This document shows, piece after piece, positions 42,795 to 51,686 of a stretch of 64,000 nucleotides of DNA. The notes under the pieces are model-generated. The model was not told the origin of the DNA. It saw nothing but the letters and a program-made list of their open reading frames with translations, and did no database searches. The translations under genes and the position numbers were made by a program. The DNA is from Microbispora hainanensis (GTDB lineage: Bacteria > Actinomycetota > Actinomycetes > Streptosporangiales > Streptosporangiaceae): assembly GCF_036186745.1 (NCBI RefSeq), contig NZ_CP108086.1:2108001-2172000 (forward strand). The letters are read 5' to 3'. How positions within the stretch are numbered: position 1 is the first letter of the stretch; each line of letters opens with the position of its first letter.

Positions 42795-43724
42795 TTGAGC
42801 GACGTTCGTAACGTGATCATCATCGGGTCGGGTCCGGCCGGCTACACGGCGGCCGTCTACACCGCGCGCGCGGACCTCAAGCCTCTCGTCTTCGAGGGGT
42901 CGGTCACCGCCGGCGGCGCGTTGATGAACACCACCGAGGTGGAGAACTTCCCCGGGTTCCCCGACGGCATCATGGGCCCGGACCTCATGGACAACTTCCG
43001 CAAGCAGGCCGAGCGCTTCGGCGCCGAGCTGGTGGCCGACGACGTGGTCGAGGTGGACCTCACCGCGAACCCCAAGGTCGTCAAGACCCACACCGACACC
43101 TTCTACGCCAAGTCCGTGATCCTGGCCACCGGGTCGGGCTACCGCGAGCTCGGGCTGGAGAACGAGAAGCGGCTGTCGGGGCGGGGCGTGTCGTGGTGTG
43201 CCACCTGTGACGGGTTCTTCTTCCGCGACCAGGAGATCGTGGTCGTCGGCGGCGGCGACACGGCGATGGAGGAGGCGATCTTCCTGACCCGGTTCGGCAA
43301 GTCGGTGACGGTGATCCACCGCCGCGACTCGCTGCGCGCCAGCAAGATCATGCAGGACCGGGCGTTCGCGAACGAGAAGATCCGCTTCATCTGGGACACC
43401 GAGGTCGTCGACGTGCTCGGCGAGGACCGGATCTCCGGTGTGCGGCTGCGCAACGTCAAGACCGGCGAGGAGTCCGAGCTGCCGGTGGGCGGCCTGTTCA
43501 TCGCGATCGGCCACGAGCCGCGCACCGGCCTCGTCAAGGGCCAGATCGACCTTGACGACCAGGGGTACATCAAGGTCGAGTCGCCGTCGACGCGGACGAA
43601 CATCGACGGGGTGTTCGCGGCCGGAGACGTCGTCGACCACACCTATCGTCAGGCCATCACGGCCGCCGGGACCGGATGTGCGGCGGCGCTGGACGCCGAG
43701 CGCTGGCTGACGCTGAACGCCTGA
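42795..43724 (+). CDS. trxB: Thioredoxin-disulfide reductase
   Basis: The 309-residue flavoenzyme reduces thioredoxin with NADPH. It has the FAD motif [17 protein letters not shown] motif [11 protein letters not shown] and redox Cys135/Cys138 in WCATCDG. The apparent start is TTG, since the family begins at [10 protein letters not shown]; the open frame upstream is low-complexity. It precedes trxA and follows the sigM operon, consistent with redox-controlled expression in actinomycetes. Confidence 0.96.
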   Translation: MSDVRNVIIIGSGPAGYTAAVYTARADLKPLVFEGSVTAGGALMNTTEVENFPGFPDGIMGPDLMDNFRKQAERFGAELVADDVVEVDLTANPKVVKTHTDTFYAKSVILATGSGYRELGLENEKRLSGRGVSWCATCDGFFFRDQEIVVVGGGDTAMEEAIFLTRFGKSVTVIHRRDSLRASKIMQDRAFANEKIRFIWDTEVVDVLGEDRISGVRLRNVKTGEESELPVGGLFIAIGHEPRTGLVKGQIDLDDQGYIKVESPSTRTNIDGVFAAGDVVDHTYRQAITAAGTGCAAALDAERWLTLNA

Positions 43725-43802
43725 ATTCCGACATCGGGAATGCGGGGACTGTCCCCGCGGTTGTCTGCACCGCCACACCACTCATGCAAGGGGAGAGATA
43801 CC

Positions 43803-44126
43803 GTGGGCGCGATCAAGAGCGTGACGGACGCGAGCTTCGAGGCCGAGGTCCTCAAGAGCGACAAGCCGGTTCTGGTCGACTTCTGGGCCGAGTGGTGCGG
43901 TCCGTGCCGTCAGGTCGGGCCGATCCTCGAGGAGATCGCCGCCGAGAACGCCGACAAGCTGACCATCGTCAAGCTGAACATCGACGAGAACCCGGTCACG
44001 CCGCGTGACTACGGTGTGCTCCAGATTCCGACGATGAACGTCTACAAGGGCGGAGAGGTCGTCAAGCAGATCATCGGCGCCAAGCCGAAGGCCATGCTGC
44101 TTCGTGAGCTCGAGGGCGTCATCTGA
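43803..44126 (+). CDS. trxA: Thioredoxin
   Basis: The 107-residue protein has the active site WCGPC at residues 31-35, then [17 protein letters not shown] with the cis-proline in QIPT. It is the electron carrier for the adjacent reductase. The GTG follows AAGGGGAGAG. It lies 78 bases downstream of trxB and is followed by a hairpin. Confidence 0.96.
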   Translation: MGAIKSVTDASFEAEVLKSDKPVLVDFWAEWCGPCRQVGPILEEIAAENADKLTIVKLNIDENPVTPRDYGVLQIPTMNVYKGGEVVKQIIGAKPKAMLLRELEGVI

Positions 44127-44151
44127 CGCCGTAGCCGCCGGCCTCATCCGA

Positions 44152-44196
44152 AGAGCCCCCCGTGCCTGTGCCGCGTGCCTGTGCCCGGGGGGCTCT
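44152..44196 (+). terminator. Terminator after trxA
   Basis: AGAGCCCCCC pairs perfectly with GGGGGGCTCT over 10 bp around a 25-base loop that itself holds a GTGCCTGTGCC direct repeat. It starts 26 bases after the trxA stop. Confidence 0.7.
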
Positions 44197-44218
44197 CGCG
44201 TTCTCCGGGTCCCGTACG

Positions 44219-44345
44219 CGGGACCGCCGGGACCGGTGGGGTTTCCGAGCCGGGACCGGTGGCCGGGACCGGTGGGCCGGGACCGGTGGGCCAGGGCGGA
44301 ACCAGTGGGCCGGGCGAGACCGGTGGGCCAGGGCCAGGGCTGTTC
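44219..44345. repeat. Imperfect tandem repeat of GGGACCGGTGGGCC
   Basis: About six 13-14-base units containing the palindrome ACCGGT occupy the gap between trxA and the GNAT gene. Units at 44265 and 44279 are identical; others drift. Confidence 0.7.
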
Positions 44346-44377
44346 TCGCCGGGCCAGGGCGGGGCCTGGCGTGCCTC

Positions 44378-44998
44378 TCAGACGGGCCGCAGTGCCCGCT
44401 CCGGGGACATCGACCCCAGCAGGCGCTCCAGTGCCACCTCGACGTCCTCACGCCACGACACGGCCGTCTTGAGCTCCAGCCGCAGGCGGGGGAAGCGCAG
44501 ATGCGGGCGCACGGTCTTGAACCCGACCGACAGCAGATAGTCCGCGGGCAGCACACAGCCGCCCGGCTTCTCCCACTTCAGGTCGCCGAACGCCTCGATC
44601 GCCCGTACGCCGCGGCGGGTCAGGTCCTTGGCGACGCCCTGCACGAGCATCCGGCCCAGCCCGCCGCCGGTGAACTCCTGCACGATGTGCGCGGTCATCA
44701 GCAGCACGGCGTCCGAGCTGACCGGAGAGGTCGGAAACGCCACCGAACGCGGGACGTACAAGGGCGGGGCGTAGAGCACGAACCCGGCCGCCACCCCGTC
44801 CACGTAGGCGATCTTCCCGCAGCTTCCCCATTCGAGAAGGGTCGCGGAGATCCACGCCTCCTTCTCCAGGGCCGGATCACCCGCCTCCGCGGCGCGCTCG
44901 CCGCTGACCGGGTCGAGCTCCCAGAACACGCACCGCCGGCACCGTCGCGGCAGGTCATCGAGATTGTCCAGCGTGACATTGACCAGCCGACGCGACAC
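44378..44998 (-). CDS. GNAT-family N-acetyltransferase
   Basis: The 206-residue protein has a CoA-binding core GGGLGRMLVQGVAKDLTRRGVRAIEAFGD and an upstream strand region GFVLYAPPLYVPRS. Three Cys near the N-terminus (CRRCVFW) are notable. GTG at 44998 follows GGGG at good spacing; TTG at 45010 is another option. A GNAT gene in this place, between trxA and parB, is conserved in Streptomyces. The acetyl acceptor is unknown. Confidence 0.88.
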   Translation of the reverse strand: MSRRLVNVTLDNLDDLPRRCRRCVFWELDPVSGERAAEAGDPALEKEAWISATLLEWGSCGKIAYVDGVAAGFVLYAPPLYVPRSVAFPTSPVSSDAVLLMTAHIVQEFTGGGLGRMLVQGVAKDLTRRGVRAIEAFGDLKWEKPGGCVLPADYLLSVGFKTVRPHLRFPRLRLELKTAVSWREDVEVALERLLGSMSPERALRPV

Positions 44999-45195
44999 GT
45001 GATGCCCCAATCCCCGTCAGGAGTCCTGCCAGAAAAGCGCGCGAATACGGCGTCTCCAGCTCGCATCGTAACTCAGGGGAAGGTCCGGGAGCGGGTGCGC
45101 CACAACAGCCGCCGACGACCATTAAAGGGGTTGGGCGGGCCGAAACCAGTGGTGCGGGAATGCAAGAAAAGGGGCCCTTGATGGTCAATACCCTG

Positions 45196-45226
45196 TTGTG
45201 ATCGGAGTGGCGCGTTACCGTACCCT
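45196..45226 (+). promoter_or_regulatory. Candidate promoter of the aminotransferase gene
   Basis: TTGTGA (45196-45201) and TACCCT (45221-45226) with a 19-base spacer lie 33 bases before the GTG start. The spacer is slightly long. Confidence 0.4.
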
Positions 45227-45258
45227 GGATTTCTCGGCTACGTGATCGGAGGTGGACC

Positions 45259-46584
45259 GTGGCACAAGAGCTTGATCACGGTCGGACGAACGCGACTCAT
45301 GGGTCGCGCATTGACGCCTACGTCGACAGGTACGCCGCCCGCGCTGCCGGGATGGTCGCCTCCGAGATCCGAGCTCTCTTCGCCGTCGCGTCGAGGCCCG
45401 AGGTGGTCTCGCTCGCCGGCGGCATGCCGTACGTGAACGCGCTCCCCCTCGACCTCGTCAGCGAGCTCGTCGCCGACCTGGTCGCCTCGCGCGGCTCCGT
45501 GGCCCTGCAGTACGGCTCCGGGCAGGGCGACCCCGCCCTGCGCGAGCAGATCTGCGAGGTCATGCGCATGGAGGGCATCGAGGCGAACGCGGACGACGTG
45601 GTCGTCACGGTGGGCTCGCAGCAGGCGCTCGACCTGATCACCCGGATCTTCATCGACCCCGGTGACGTCGTGCTCGCCGAGGGACCCTCGTACGTCGGCG
45701 CGCTCGGGACGTTCAGCGCCTACCAGGCCAAGGTCGTGCACATCGCGATGGACGACCAGGGCCTCATCCCCGAAGCCCTCGCGCAGACCATCTACGCGCT
45801 CCAGGCGGCCGGCAACCGGATCAAGTTCCTCTACACGATCCCCAACTTCCAGAACCCGGCCGGCGTCACGCTCAACGAGGTGCGCCGCCGCCAGGTGCTG
45901 GAGATCTGCCGCCGCGCCGGTGTCCTCGTCGTGGAGGACAACCCGTACGGCCTGCTCGGGTTCGACGGGGAACCGATGCGGGCGCTGCGGGCCGACGACC
46001 CCGAGGGCGTGGTCTACCTCGGCTCGTTCTCCAAGACCCTCGCCCCCGGCTTCCGCGTCGGCTGGGCCCTCGCCCCGCACGCCGTACGCGACAAACTGGT
46101 GCTGGCCATGGAGTCGGCGGTGCTGTCGCACTCGTCCTTCACCCAGCTCGCCGTCGGGCAGTACCTCGCCACGCAGCCGTGGCGGGAGCAGATCAAGTCG
46201 TTCCGCGAGCTTTACCGTGAGCGGCGCGACGCGCTCCTCGGCGCGCTCGACGTGCTCATGCCGCCCGGTTGCACATGGACCCGCCCCGCCGGCGGGTTCT
46301 TCGTCTGGATGACCCTCCCCGAGGGGCTCAACTCCAAGGCGATCCTCCCCCGCGCGGTCGCCGAGCGGGTCGCGTTCGTGCCCGGCACCGGCTTCTACTC
46401 CGACGGCGGCGGCTCGCGGAACATGCGCCTGTCGTTCTGCTACCCGGAGCCCGAGCGCATCAAGGAGGGCGTGCGCCGCCTGGCCGGCGTGATCGAGCAG
46501 GAGCTGCGGCTTCGGGACACGTTCGGCACGGGCTCCACACCGGGGCGCTCCGGCGTCGACACTCCCGGCCCGGATCTCGCCTAG
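45259..46584 (+). CDS. PLP-dependent aminotransferase (class I, AAA/2-aminoadipate type)
   Basis: The 441-residue enzyme has the class I aminotransferase fold with PLP-binding Lys259 in SFSKTLAPGFRVGW, the Asp motif VEDNPYGLLGFDG and the substrate region NFQNPAGVTLN. It is closest in style to 2-aminoadipate/aromatic aminotransferases of the MocR-like group, but without the DNA-binding domain. The GTG follows GGAGGT. It faces the GNAT gene divergently and is followed by a strong hairpin. Exact substrate is unknown. Confidence 0.9.
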   Translation: MAQELDHGRTNATHGSRIDAYVDRYAARAAGMVASEIRALFAVASRPEVVSLAGGMPYVNALPLDLVSELVADLVASRGSVALQYGSGQGDPALREQICEVMRMEGIEANADDVVVTVGSQQALDLITRIFIDPGDVVLAEGPSYVGALGTFSAYQAKVVHIAMDDQGLIPEALAQTIYALQAAGNRIKFLYTIPNFQNPAGVTLNEVRRRQVLEICRRAGVLVVEDNPYGLLGFDGEPMRALRADDPEGVVYLGSFSKTLAPGFRVGWALAPHAVRDKLVLAMESAVLSHSSFTQLAVGQYLATQPWREQIKSFRELYRERRDALLGALDVLMPPGCTWTRPAGGFFVWMTLPEGLNSKAILPRAVAERVAFVPGTGFYSDGGGSRNMRLSFCYPEPERIKEGVRRLAGVIEQELRLRDTFGTGSTPGRSGVDTPGPDLA

Positions 46585-46616
46585 ACACGGTACGGCCGCT
46601 GCCCCAACGTGACGGA

Positions 46617-46650
46617 GGAGCCGCCCATGGCACCGCTCATGGGCGGCTCC
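46617..46650 (+). terminator. Perfect 13-bp terminator after the aminotransferase
   Basis: GGAGCCGCCCATG pairs with CATGGGCGGCTCC across an 8-base loop, 32 bases after the stop codon. Confidence 0.8.
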
Positions 46651-46763
46651 GGCACAAGTGCGACCTCGTCTGAGACCTGACGCGACGACGCGGCGGCGCG
46701 GGCGGGGCACTAGCCTGTTCAGGCTGGCCGTACTGACTTGTCGAGGCGAGAAAGGCCCTCTTC

Positions 46764-46901
46764 GTGAGCGAGCGAACGATGACCCAAGGATCGCCCCCCG
46801 CGCGTCCGTGGAGGGGGACGCGACTCGGGCCAGGCGAAACGACGAATCACCGCCGGACCGCGATCGGCGCCGTGGTGGAGCGCATGGGCGGTGAGGCGTG
46901 A
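46764..46901 (+). CDS. Possible small leader ORF before the ATP-grasp gene
   Basis: A 45-codon frame starting GTG (MSERTMTQGSPPARPWRG) ends TGA overlapping the downstream ATG as TGATG, the pattern of translational coupling. Composition is weak: about 80 percent G or C at third positions, lower than neighbours, and the peptide is Arg/Pro-rich. It may be an untranslated leader instead. The rest of 46651-46763 shows no gene. Confidence 0.3.
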   Translation: MSERTMTQGSPPARPWRGTRLGPGETTNHRRTAIGAVVERMGGEA

Positions 46902-47851
46902 TGAGCGACCTGGGCCACGTGCTCATCCTCGCGGGAGGGCTCTCCTACGAGCGTGAGGTCTCCATCCGCTCCGGACGCCGCGTCGCCGAGGTGCTGCGGG
47001 CCGCCGGTGTGGACGTGGAGACCCGCGATGCCGACGCCACCCTCGTGCCCGGCGTGCTGGCGGACCCGCCGGACGCCGTCTTCGTCACCCTGCACGGCGG
47101 CGCCGGCGAGGACGGCGCGATCCGCTCGGTGCTGGAACTGCTCGGCGTGCCCTACGTCGGTGCGACACCGGACGCCTGCCGGGTCGCCTTCGACAAGCCC
47201 ACGGCGAAGGCGGTCGTCCGCTCCTGGGGCCTGAACACACCCGACTCGGTCGCGCTGCCCAAGGAGACGTTCCACGATCTCGGCGCCACGGCCGTGCTCG
47301 CCCGCATCATCGACCAGCTCGGCCTGCCGCTCTTCGTGAAGCCCTCGCGCGGCGGGTCCGCGCTGGGCGCCTCCATGGTGCGCACAGCGGAGGAGTTGCC
47401 CGCCGCGATGGTCGGTTGCTTCGCATACGGCGACACCGCGCTCATCGAGCGGTACATCCAGGGCGTGGAGGTGTCGGTCTCCGTGGTGGATCTCGGCGAC
47501 GGACCGGTCGCCCTGCCGCCCGTGGAGATCGTGCCCGACCGCGGCGTGTACGACTACGCCGCCCGCTACACCGCTGGGCAGACGGAGTTCTTCGCACCAG
47601 CCCGGCTCTCTCCCGAGGTCACCGAGGCGTGTGCCGGCATGGCGGTCGCCGCCCACACCGCGCTCGGCCTGCGCGACATCTCCCGCACCGACATCATCGT
47701 CGATGCCGACGGCAAGCCGTACTTCCTCGAAGTGAACGTGGCCCCCGGCATGACGGAGACCTCTCTGCTGCCCATGGCGGCGGAGGCCGCTGGCCGCGAT
47801 CTCGGCACGCTCTGCAAGGGACTCCTGGAGCTCGCCGCCGCCCGAGGCTGA
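46901..47851 (+). CDS. D-alanine-D-alanine ligase-like ATP-grasp protein
   Basis: The 316-residue protein has the Ddl N-terminal motif VLILAGGLSYEREVSIRSG, the catalytic loop HGGAGEDGAIRSVLELLGVPYVG, ATP-binding PLFVKPSRGGSALGAS and the metal-binding end FLEVNVAPGMTETSLLPM. These match D-Ala-D-Ala ligases, which make the peptidoglycan dipeptide. It is shorter than the usual about 340-360 residues, and a canonical ddl usually exists elsewhere in actinomycetes, so it could be a paralogue with another amino-acid preference. GAGGCGTG precedes the ATG. Confidence 0.88.
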   Translation: MSDLGHVLILAGGLSYEREVSIRSGRRVAEVLRAAGVDVETRDADATLVPGVLADPPDAVFVTLHGGAGEDGAIRSVLELLGVPYVGATPDACRVAFDKPTAKAVVRSWGLNTPDSVALPKETFHDLGATAVLARIIDQLGLPLFVKPSRGGSALGASMVRTAEELPAAMVGCFAYGDTALIERYIQGVEVSVSVVDLGDGPVALPPVEIVPDRGVYDYAARYTAGQTEFFAPARLSPEVTEACAGMAVAAHTALGLRDISRTDIIVDADGKPYFLEVNVAPGMTETSLLPMAAEAAGRDLGTLCKGLLELAAARG

Positions 47852-47860
47852 TCCGCCTCC

Positions 47861-47874
47861 GTTTCACGTGAAAC
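47861..47874. promoter_or_regulatory. parS site 1
   Basis: GTTTCACGTGAAAC is a perfect 14-bp palindrome and the core of the ParB-binding consensus TGTTTCACGTGAAACA. It lies 10 bases after the ATP-grasp stop. Confidence 0.92.
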
Positions 47875-48252
47875 ACTCCCCCCTCCAGGCAAGTCCTAGA
47901 GGGGGAGTTGGTGTGCCTTGGGGGCGTCTGCCTGGGGCAGTGAAGACGGCGGCGCAGGCGTGTGATCGGCGGGGTCCGCGCGGTCCCTGGCCAGGGCAGG
48001 TTGGTATGCCCTGGAGCGGTGAGGACGGCGCGACGGGAGTCTACGGGGCGTTGGCCGGGGGGCGAGCTGGGTGCCTCGTGGTCATGAGCACCGTCGCGGG
48101 GTTGGTCTGGCTTGGGTGCGCCGCCGGTAAGGCACGCGGGGTTCTTTGGCCGGGGCGGGTTGGCCTGGGTTGGAGTCGTGAGAACGGTCTCAGGATCGGT
48201 CTGCATGGGGGCGGGCAGCCGAAGGAGTCAGTGTGATCCTTGGCCGGGTTCC

Positions 48253-48342
48253 GGTCACTGCGCCGGAAGGAACCTCCGGTCCTCGCGAAGCCCGCTCCGC
48301 TGGGCCTTCGCTGCGGTCCTCACTCCCTTCCGCTCCGCTCCC
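48253..48342 (-). repeat. 90-bp intergenic repeat, copy A (inverted)
   Basis: The reverse complement starts GGGAGCGGAGCGGAAGGGAG and ends TTCCTTCCGGCGCAGTGACC. It matches copy B at 49241-49330 at 88 of 90 positions in opposite orientation. Within it CCGGAGG-TTC-CTTCCGG can form a hairpin and GCCC/GGGC flank an inner loop. Confidence 0.9.
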
Positions 48343-49240
48343 TAGCCCGGACAATGGTTGACGCACGGACTCCAGGGGCGGCCCCGACGAAGCTGACGCG
48401 CCTATCCGCCCTCGGTTGCATCCCCCTGAACGGCCGCCACAAGACTCACACCACCTACGACCCCGCCACCACTTGGCAACTCCGTCACGACACCTTTGCC
48501 GCTCGGCATCGAGGCTCCAGTGCCCCCTGGGCATCGTCGGCTGGTCGACGCTGTCCGATCGACGTGGATGTTGCGCATGATCTGCTTGCACGTACACGAG
48601 CGGTTCGGCGGTCGCCGCCGCCGTCAACGCACCTCCAGTTCGTCCCGGTCGAGCGTGCCGCGCGTCATCCGCCGCCACAGGCCGATTACCCGGCCAGGAC
48701 GAGAGCGTTGGGCACGGCGACGAGCAGCAGGAACGACGGAGTAGGTTTCCGCGGCGGCCCATCGGAAGCAGACACGAAGGGCCGCCCCTCTCCTCCTAGC
48801 CTTCTCCCCCGGGTCCACGCTGCCTCCCCGAGCCCACGCCCCCTCCCATCGGGCCCGGCACACCGGCGGCCGTCCGTCCCCGCCTCGGCAGCCGGGAGAT
48901 GCGTCTGACTCTTGCGCTGGGGCGCTCGAACAAGGCGTCGGGTCGCTGGTGCAGGACTCGTCAGGCGTAGGAACTCTCAGGGCCGCCGAGGTGGCTTGGG
49001 ATGATCTCGACCATGGGCGTCCGGCGAGGTTCGGGGGACGACACCGAACGGCCCGAGGCGTGACGTCAGAGGCTCCCGGGCGCCGTGGCGGCCGGGCCGG
49101 GGCGTACCTCGTGGAGACCTCACCGCAGGAGGCGATTGCTCTGCTCTACTCCGCTCTCGGGCGCCGATCAACCCCGTCGGCCCCGCCAGGGCGGCTCGAA
49201 TGGACGTACGTCAGTACGCCGTCTACGTTCACCGGGTGGA

Positions 49241-49330
49241 GGGAGCGGAGCGGAAGGGAGCAAGGACCGCAGCGAAGGCCCAGCGGAGCGGGCTTCGCGA
49301 GGACCGGAGGTTCCTTCCGGCGCAGTGACC
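49241..49330 (+). repeat. 90-bp intergenic repeat, copy B
   Basis: Direct-strand copy of the element at 48253-48342, differing only at two adjacent bases (CA for TG). The two copies are 898 bases apart and form a long inverted repeat. The 3-prime edge abuts the hydrogenase relic. Confidence 0.9.
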
Positions 49331-49356
49331 GATCCAGCCCCGACACCGGTCAGCCG

Positions 49357-49449
49357 ATGACCACCAGCGAGTGGCTCGACCGCCTCACGCCCAAGGCGAC
49401 CGCCGTGCTCGCCGTCGGCACCTGCGCTGAGGCCCGTGGAGATCCCATT
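49357..49449 (+). pseudogene. Relic of a [NiFe]-hydrogenase small subunit
   Basis: The frame reads MTTSEWLDRLTPKATAVLAV then GTCAEARGDPI, which matches the stretch of uptake-hydrogenase small subunits that normally reads TTAEWxDRLAPxATAVLAVGTCATWGGIP and holds one FeS-cluster Cys. Only about 30 codons survive; the frame then drifts. No other hydrogenase gene is in the window. Confidence 0.5.
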
Positions 49450-49804
49450 ACCCGGCGCCGATCAACGAGCGGCCGGCTGCCGGAGGGCACGGGCACAGCC
49501 ATGCGGTTGGCCTCCTACGGCCGGCCAACCCGTGTGAGCGCCCGGGAAGCCCGGTCGGCAATCTGCCAGGAGCACAGCGGGGCATGGTCAGGCATTGGTG
49601 CGGGCGACGAGAGCTCGCATCTGTCGCCCGCCACGGCCGAGGTGTGCGCACGCGACGTGGCCACGCACGTACCTCAAAGGAAGGCCATGGCCGCCGGAGA
49701 CGGCCGGTTGTCCAGGAGGCCGGTGAGCGGACGGGCTGCGAGCCTGCTGCAATGGGGGCGACACACGACCTCAGGCTCAATTTACGGGGGCGCCGGGGCG
49801 CGAT

Positions 49805-49818
49805 GTTTCACGTGAAAC
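49805..49818. promoter_or_regulatory. parS site 2
   Basis: Perfect GTTTCACGTGAAAC core, about 176 bases downstream of the parB stop on the far side of its 3-prime end. Confidence 0.92.
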
Positions 49819-49993
49819 CTGCGGCAGGGTGCCTGTAGCTGCTGCGGCGGGTGCGGCGGCATCGGTGGGTGTGCAGTGACGGCCATTGCCTGCGCCTGGG
49901 CCGGAAACGCCGCGAGGGCAGCACCCACCTGGATGCCGCCCTCGCCGCCCCCAGGACCATGGGGGCGCGGTCTTCCTGCCGCAGGCGCTGCGG

Positions 49994-50980
49994 TCACTCC
50001 GCTGTGATGCCCCTGCTGCGCATCGCGTGGGCGGCATCCGGTGCCATCGTGTCGATGATGCGCTCCAGGTCGTCGATCGTGGAGAACTCGACCACGATGC
50101 GACCCTTCCGGCTGCCGAGATCGACCTTCACCTTCGTCTCGAAGTGGTCCGAGAGGCGATCCGCCAGATCGCGCAGTGCCGGGGCGGTCGGCTTCTTCGC
50201 CCGGGGCTTGCGTGGAGCCGGCCCCGCGGTCGCCTCGCCCAGAGCAACGATCTCCTCGACGGTCCTGACCGACAGTCCCTCGGCCACGATCCGGGTCGCC
50301 AGGTGCTCCTGGGCGGCGGGGTCGTTCAACGCCAGCAGCGCCCGCGCGTGCCCGGCACTGATGATCCCGGCCGCCAGCCTGCGCTGCACCTCGGGAGGAA
50401 GGTTCAGCAGTCGCAGGGTGTTGCTGATGTGCGAGCGCGACCGTCCGACCTTCTTGGCCAGCACCTCGTGAGTGGCTCCGAAGTCGTCCAGAAGCTGCTG
50501 ATAGGCCGCCGCCTCCTCCAGAGCGTTCAACTGCTCCCGCTGGAGGTTCTCGATCAGCGCCTCGCGGAGCATTTCGTCGTCCTGGGTGCTCCGGACGATC
50601 GCGGGGATGCGGTCGAGCCCCGCGATCTGCGAGGCGCGCCACCGCCGCTCCCCCATGATGAGCTCGAAACGGCCGTCCTCCACGGCGCGGACGACGACCG
50701 GCTGCAGCAGGCCGACCTCCTTGATGGACGCCGCGAGCTCGTCGAGCCGGTCCTCGTCGAACACCTCTCGCGGCTGCCGTGGGTTCGGGGAGATGGAGTC
50801 GACCTCGATCTCCTGGAAGTAGGCGCCCTCCACCGGACGCAGGCCCGTCGCCGGCGTGCCCGGCGCGGTCGGCTGGAGACCGAGAGGCGGAGCGCTCGCC
50901 GTGGACGCCGGATCGACGATCGGTCCCGTGGGGATCAGTGCCCCAAGACCCTTGCCCAGTCCCCGACGCTGCTGGCTCAC
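49994..50980 (-). CDS. parB: Chromosome-partitioning protein ParB
   Basis: The 328-residue CTPase clamp binds parS and spreads along the origin region to organise segregation. Visible elements are the N-terminal GLGKGLGALIP (ParA-contact type), the CTP-binding box GERRWRA near residue 110, ENLQREQLNALEEA, the helix-turn-helix GRSRSHISNTLRLLNLP, and a C-terminal dimerisation domain (RIVVEFSTIDDLERII). The GTG follows AAGGAG. Three parS sites lie nearby. Unusually, over 700 bases separate it from parA, whereas the two genes normally overlap or nearly so. Confidence 0.97.
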   Translation of the reverse strand: MSQQRRGLGKGLGALIPTGPIVDPASTASAPPLGLQPTAPGTPATGLRPVEGAYFQEIEVDSISPNPRQPREVFDEDRLDELAASIKEVGLLQPVVVRAVEDGRFELIMGERRWRASQIAGLDRIPAIVRSTQDDEMLREALIENLQREQLNALEEAAAYQQLLDDFGATHEVLAKKVGRSRSHISNTLRLLNLPPEVQRRLAAGIISAGHARALLALNDPAAQEHLATRIVAEGLSVRTVEEIVALGEATAGPAPRKPRAKKPTAPALRDLADRLSDHFETKVKVDLGSRKGRIVVEFSTIDDLERIIDTMAPDAAHAMRSRGITAE

Positions 50981-51157
50981 CGCTGCTCCTTCACGCCCGC
51001 ACCCGCACAGAAGCCAATGCCCAGCGACTCGCGGTCACTGGGCACCGGCACGCACACACCAGGAGAGAGTACCGCTGCGAAGCCCCGCCGTGAGTCGACG
51101 CGCGTCCCAGCTGTGGACAGCCCACCGCCGAACAGCAGCGTGTGGGGTCGTACGTAA

Positions 51158-51328
51158 GGAGCGGAGCGGAAGAGATCGAGGACCGCAGCGCAGGCCCAGA
51201 CCTGACCCCAGGCAAGTTCCGGGCCTGCGAGCAATTTCTGTGGGTGGAGCGGAGCGGATTTCGCGAGGAATTCGCGCGGGTGGAGCAGGCTTCGCGAGGA
51301 GCGGAGGTTGCTTCCAGCGCAGTGAGGT
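51158..51328 (+). repeat. Divergent, expanded third copy of the intergenic repeat
   Basis: The ends match copies A and B (GGAGCGGAGCGGAAG at the left, GGAGGTT and GCGCAGTGAGG at the right), but the middle is expanded and holds TTCGCGAGGA twice, making it about 171 bases. It suggests decay plus internal duplication of the same element family. Confidence 0.65.
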
Positions 51329-51592
51329 CCTAGACACCGACATCCGGAGAAGCCGGTCGACCGCCGGCTCTGTAAGCCGTCGTCGGCGGGCTGGGCCAAA
51401 CCGACGTCCCCCGCCAGAGCAGCGTCCCTAAGTCTGTGGCGCTCGAATCCGTGAACGTCCCGATGCCATCAGATGCCTGAACCCTTGTCTGTCACAGCCG
51501 GCACATGCGGCGGCTGTGGCCGCCCAGGGCGTCACGGCACAGCAGCGGGTGCCGTTGTGGCGCCTCGCGCCGGTGCTGTCTCTCCGGGGTTG

Positions 51593-51617
51593 CCCCGGCG
51601 CGTTGGCTGCGCCGGGG
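51593..51617 (-). terminator. Terminator hairpin after parA
   Basis: CCCCGGCGC and GCGCCGGGG are perfect 9-bp arms around a 7-base loop, about 70 bases downstream of the parA stop. Confidence 0.6.
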
Positions 51618-51686
51618 CCGGGAACGCTTCGCCGGCGCGTGCTCGTCCACACGCCGCCGTCTCTCCTGCCGTCTGTGCGGGCTCTG

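Larger units (their letters stand above)
47875..49804. other. Gene-poor repeat-rich region between two parS sites
   Basis: No intact gene is supported across about 1.9 kb. The first part has drifted copies of a CCTGGGGCAGTGAAGACGG-like unit (near 47932, 48008 and 48166). A 90-bp inverted repeat pair at 48253 and 49241 brackets the middle. A minus-strand frame near 48690-48745 reads FLLLVAVPNALVLAG and stops, a likely remnant of a membrane protein end. A hydrogenase relic lies at 49357. All longer frames here have poor third-position bias. Confidence 0.6.
50981..51686. other. Gap between parB and parA
   Basis: This 706-base gap holds the divergent third repeat copy (51158-51328), a DnaA-box-like TGTGGACAG near 51113, and a hairpin at 51593-51617. 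No coding frame is convincing. The insertion of a repeat here appears to have separated two genes that are usually one operon. Confidence 0.55.

Noticed and set aside
47868-48236. 122-codon frame starting inside parS site 1
   Set aside because: Low third-position bias, short repeated words, and a start codon that is part of the parS palindrome.
48240-48908. 222-codon frame crossing repeat copy A
   Set aside because: It is read through an inverted intergenic repeat that also occurs elsewhere without the frame.
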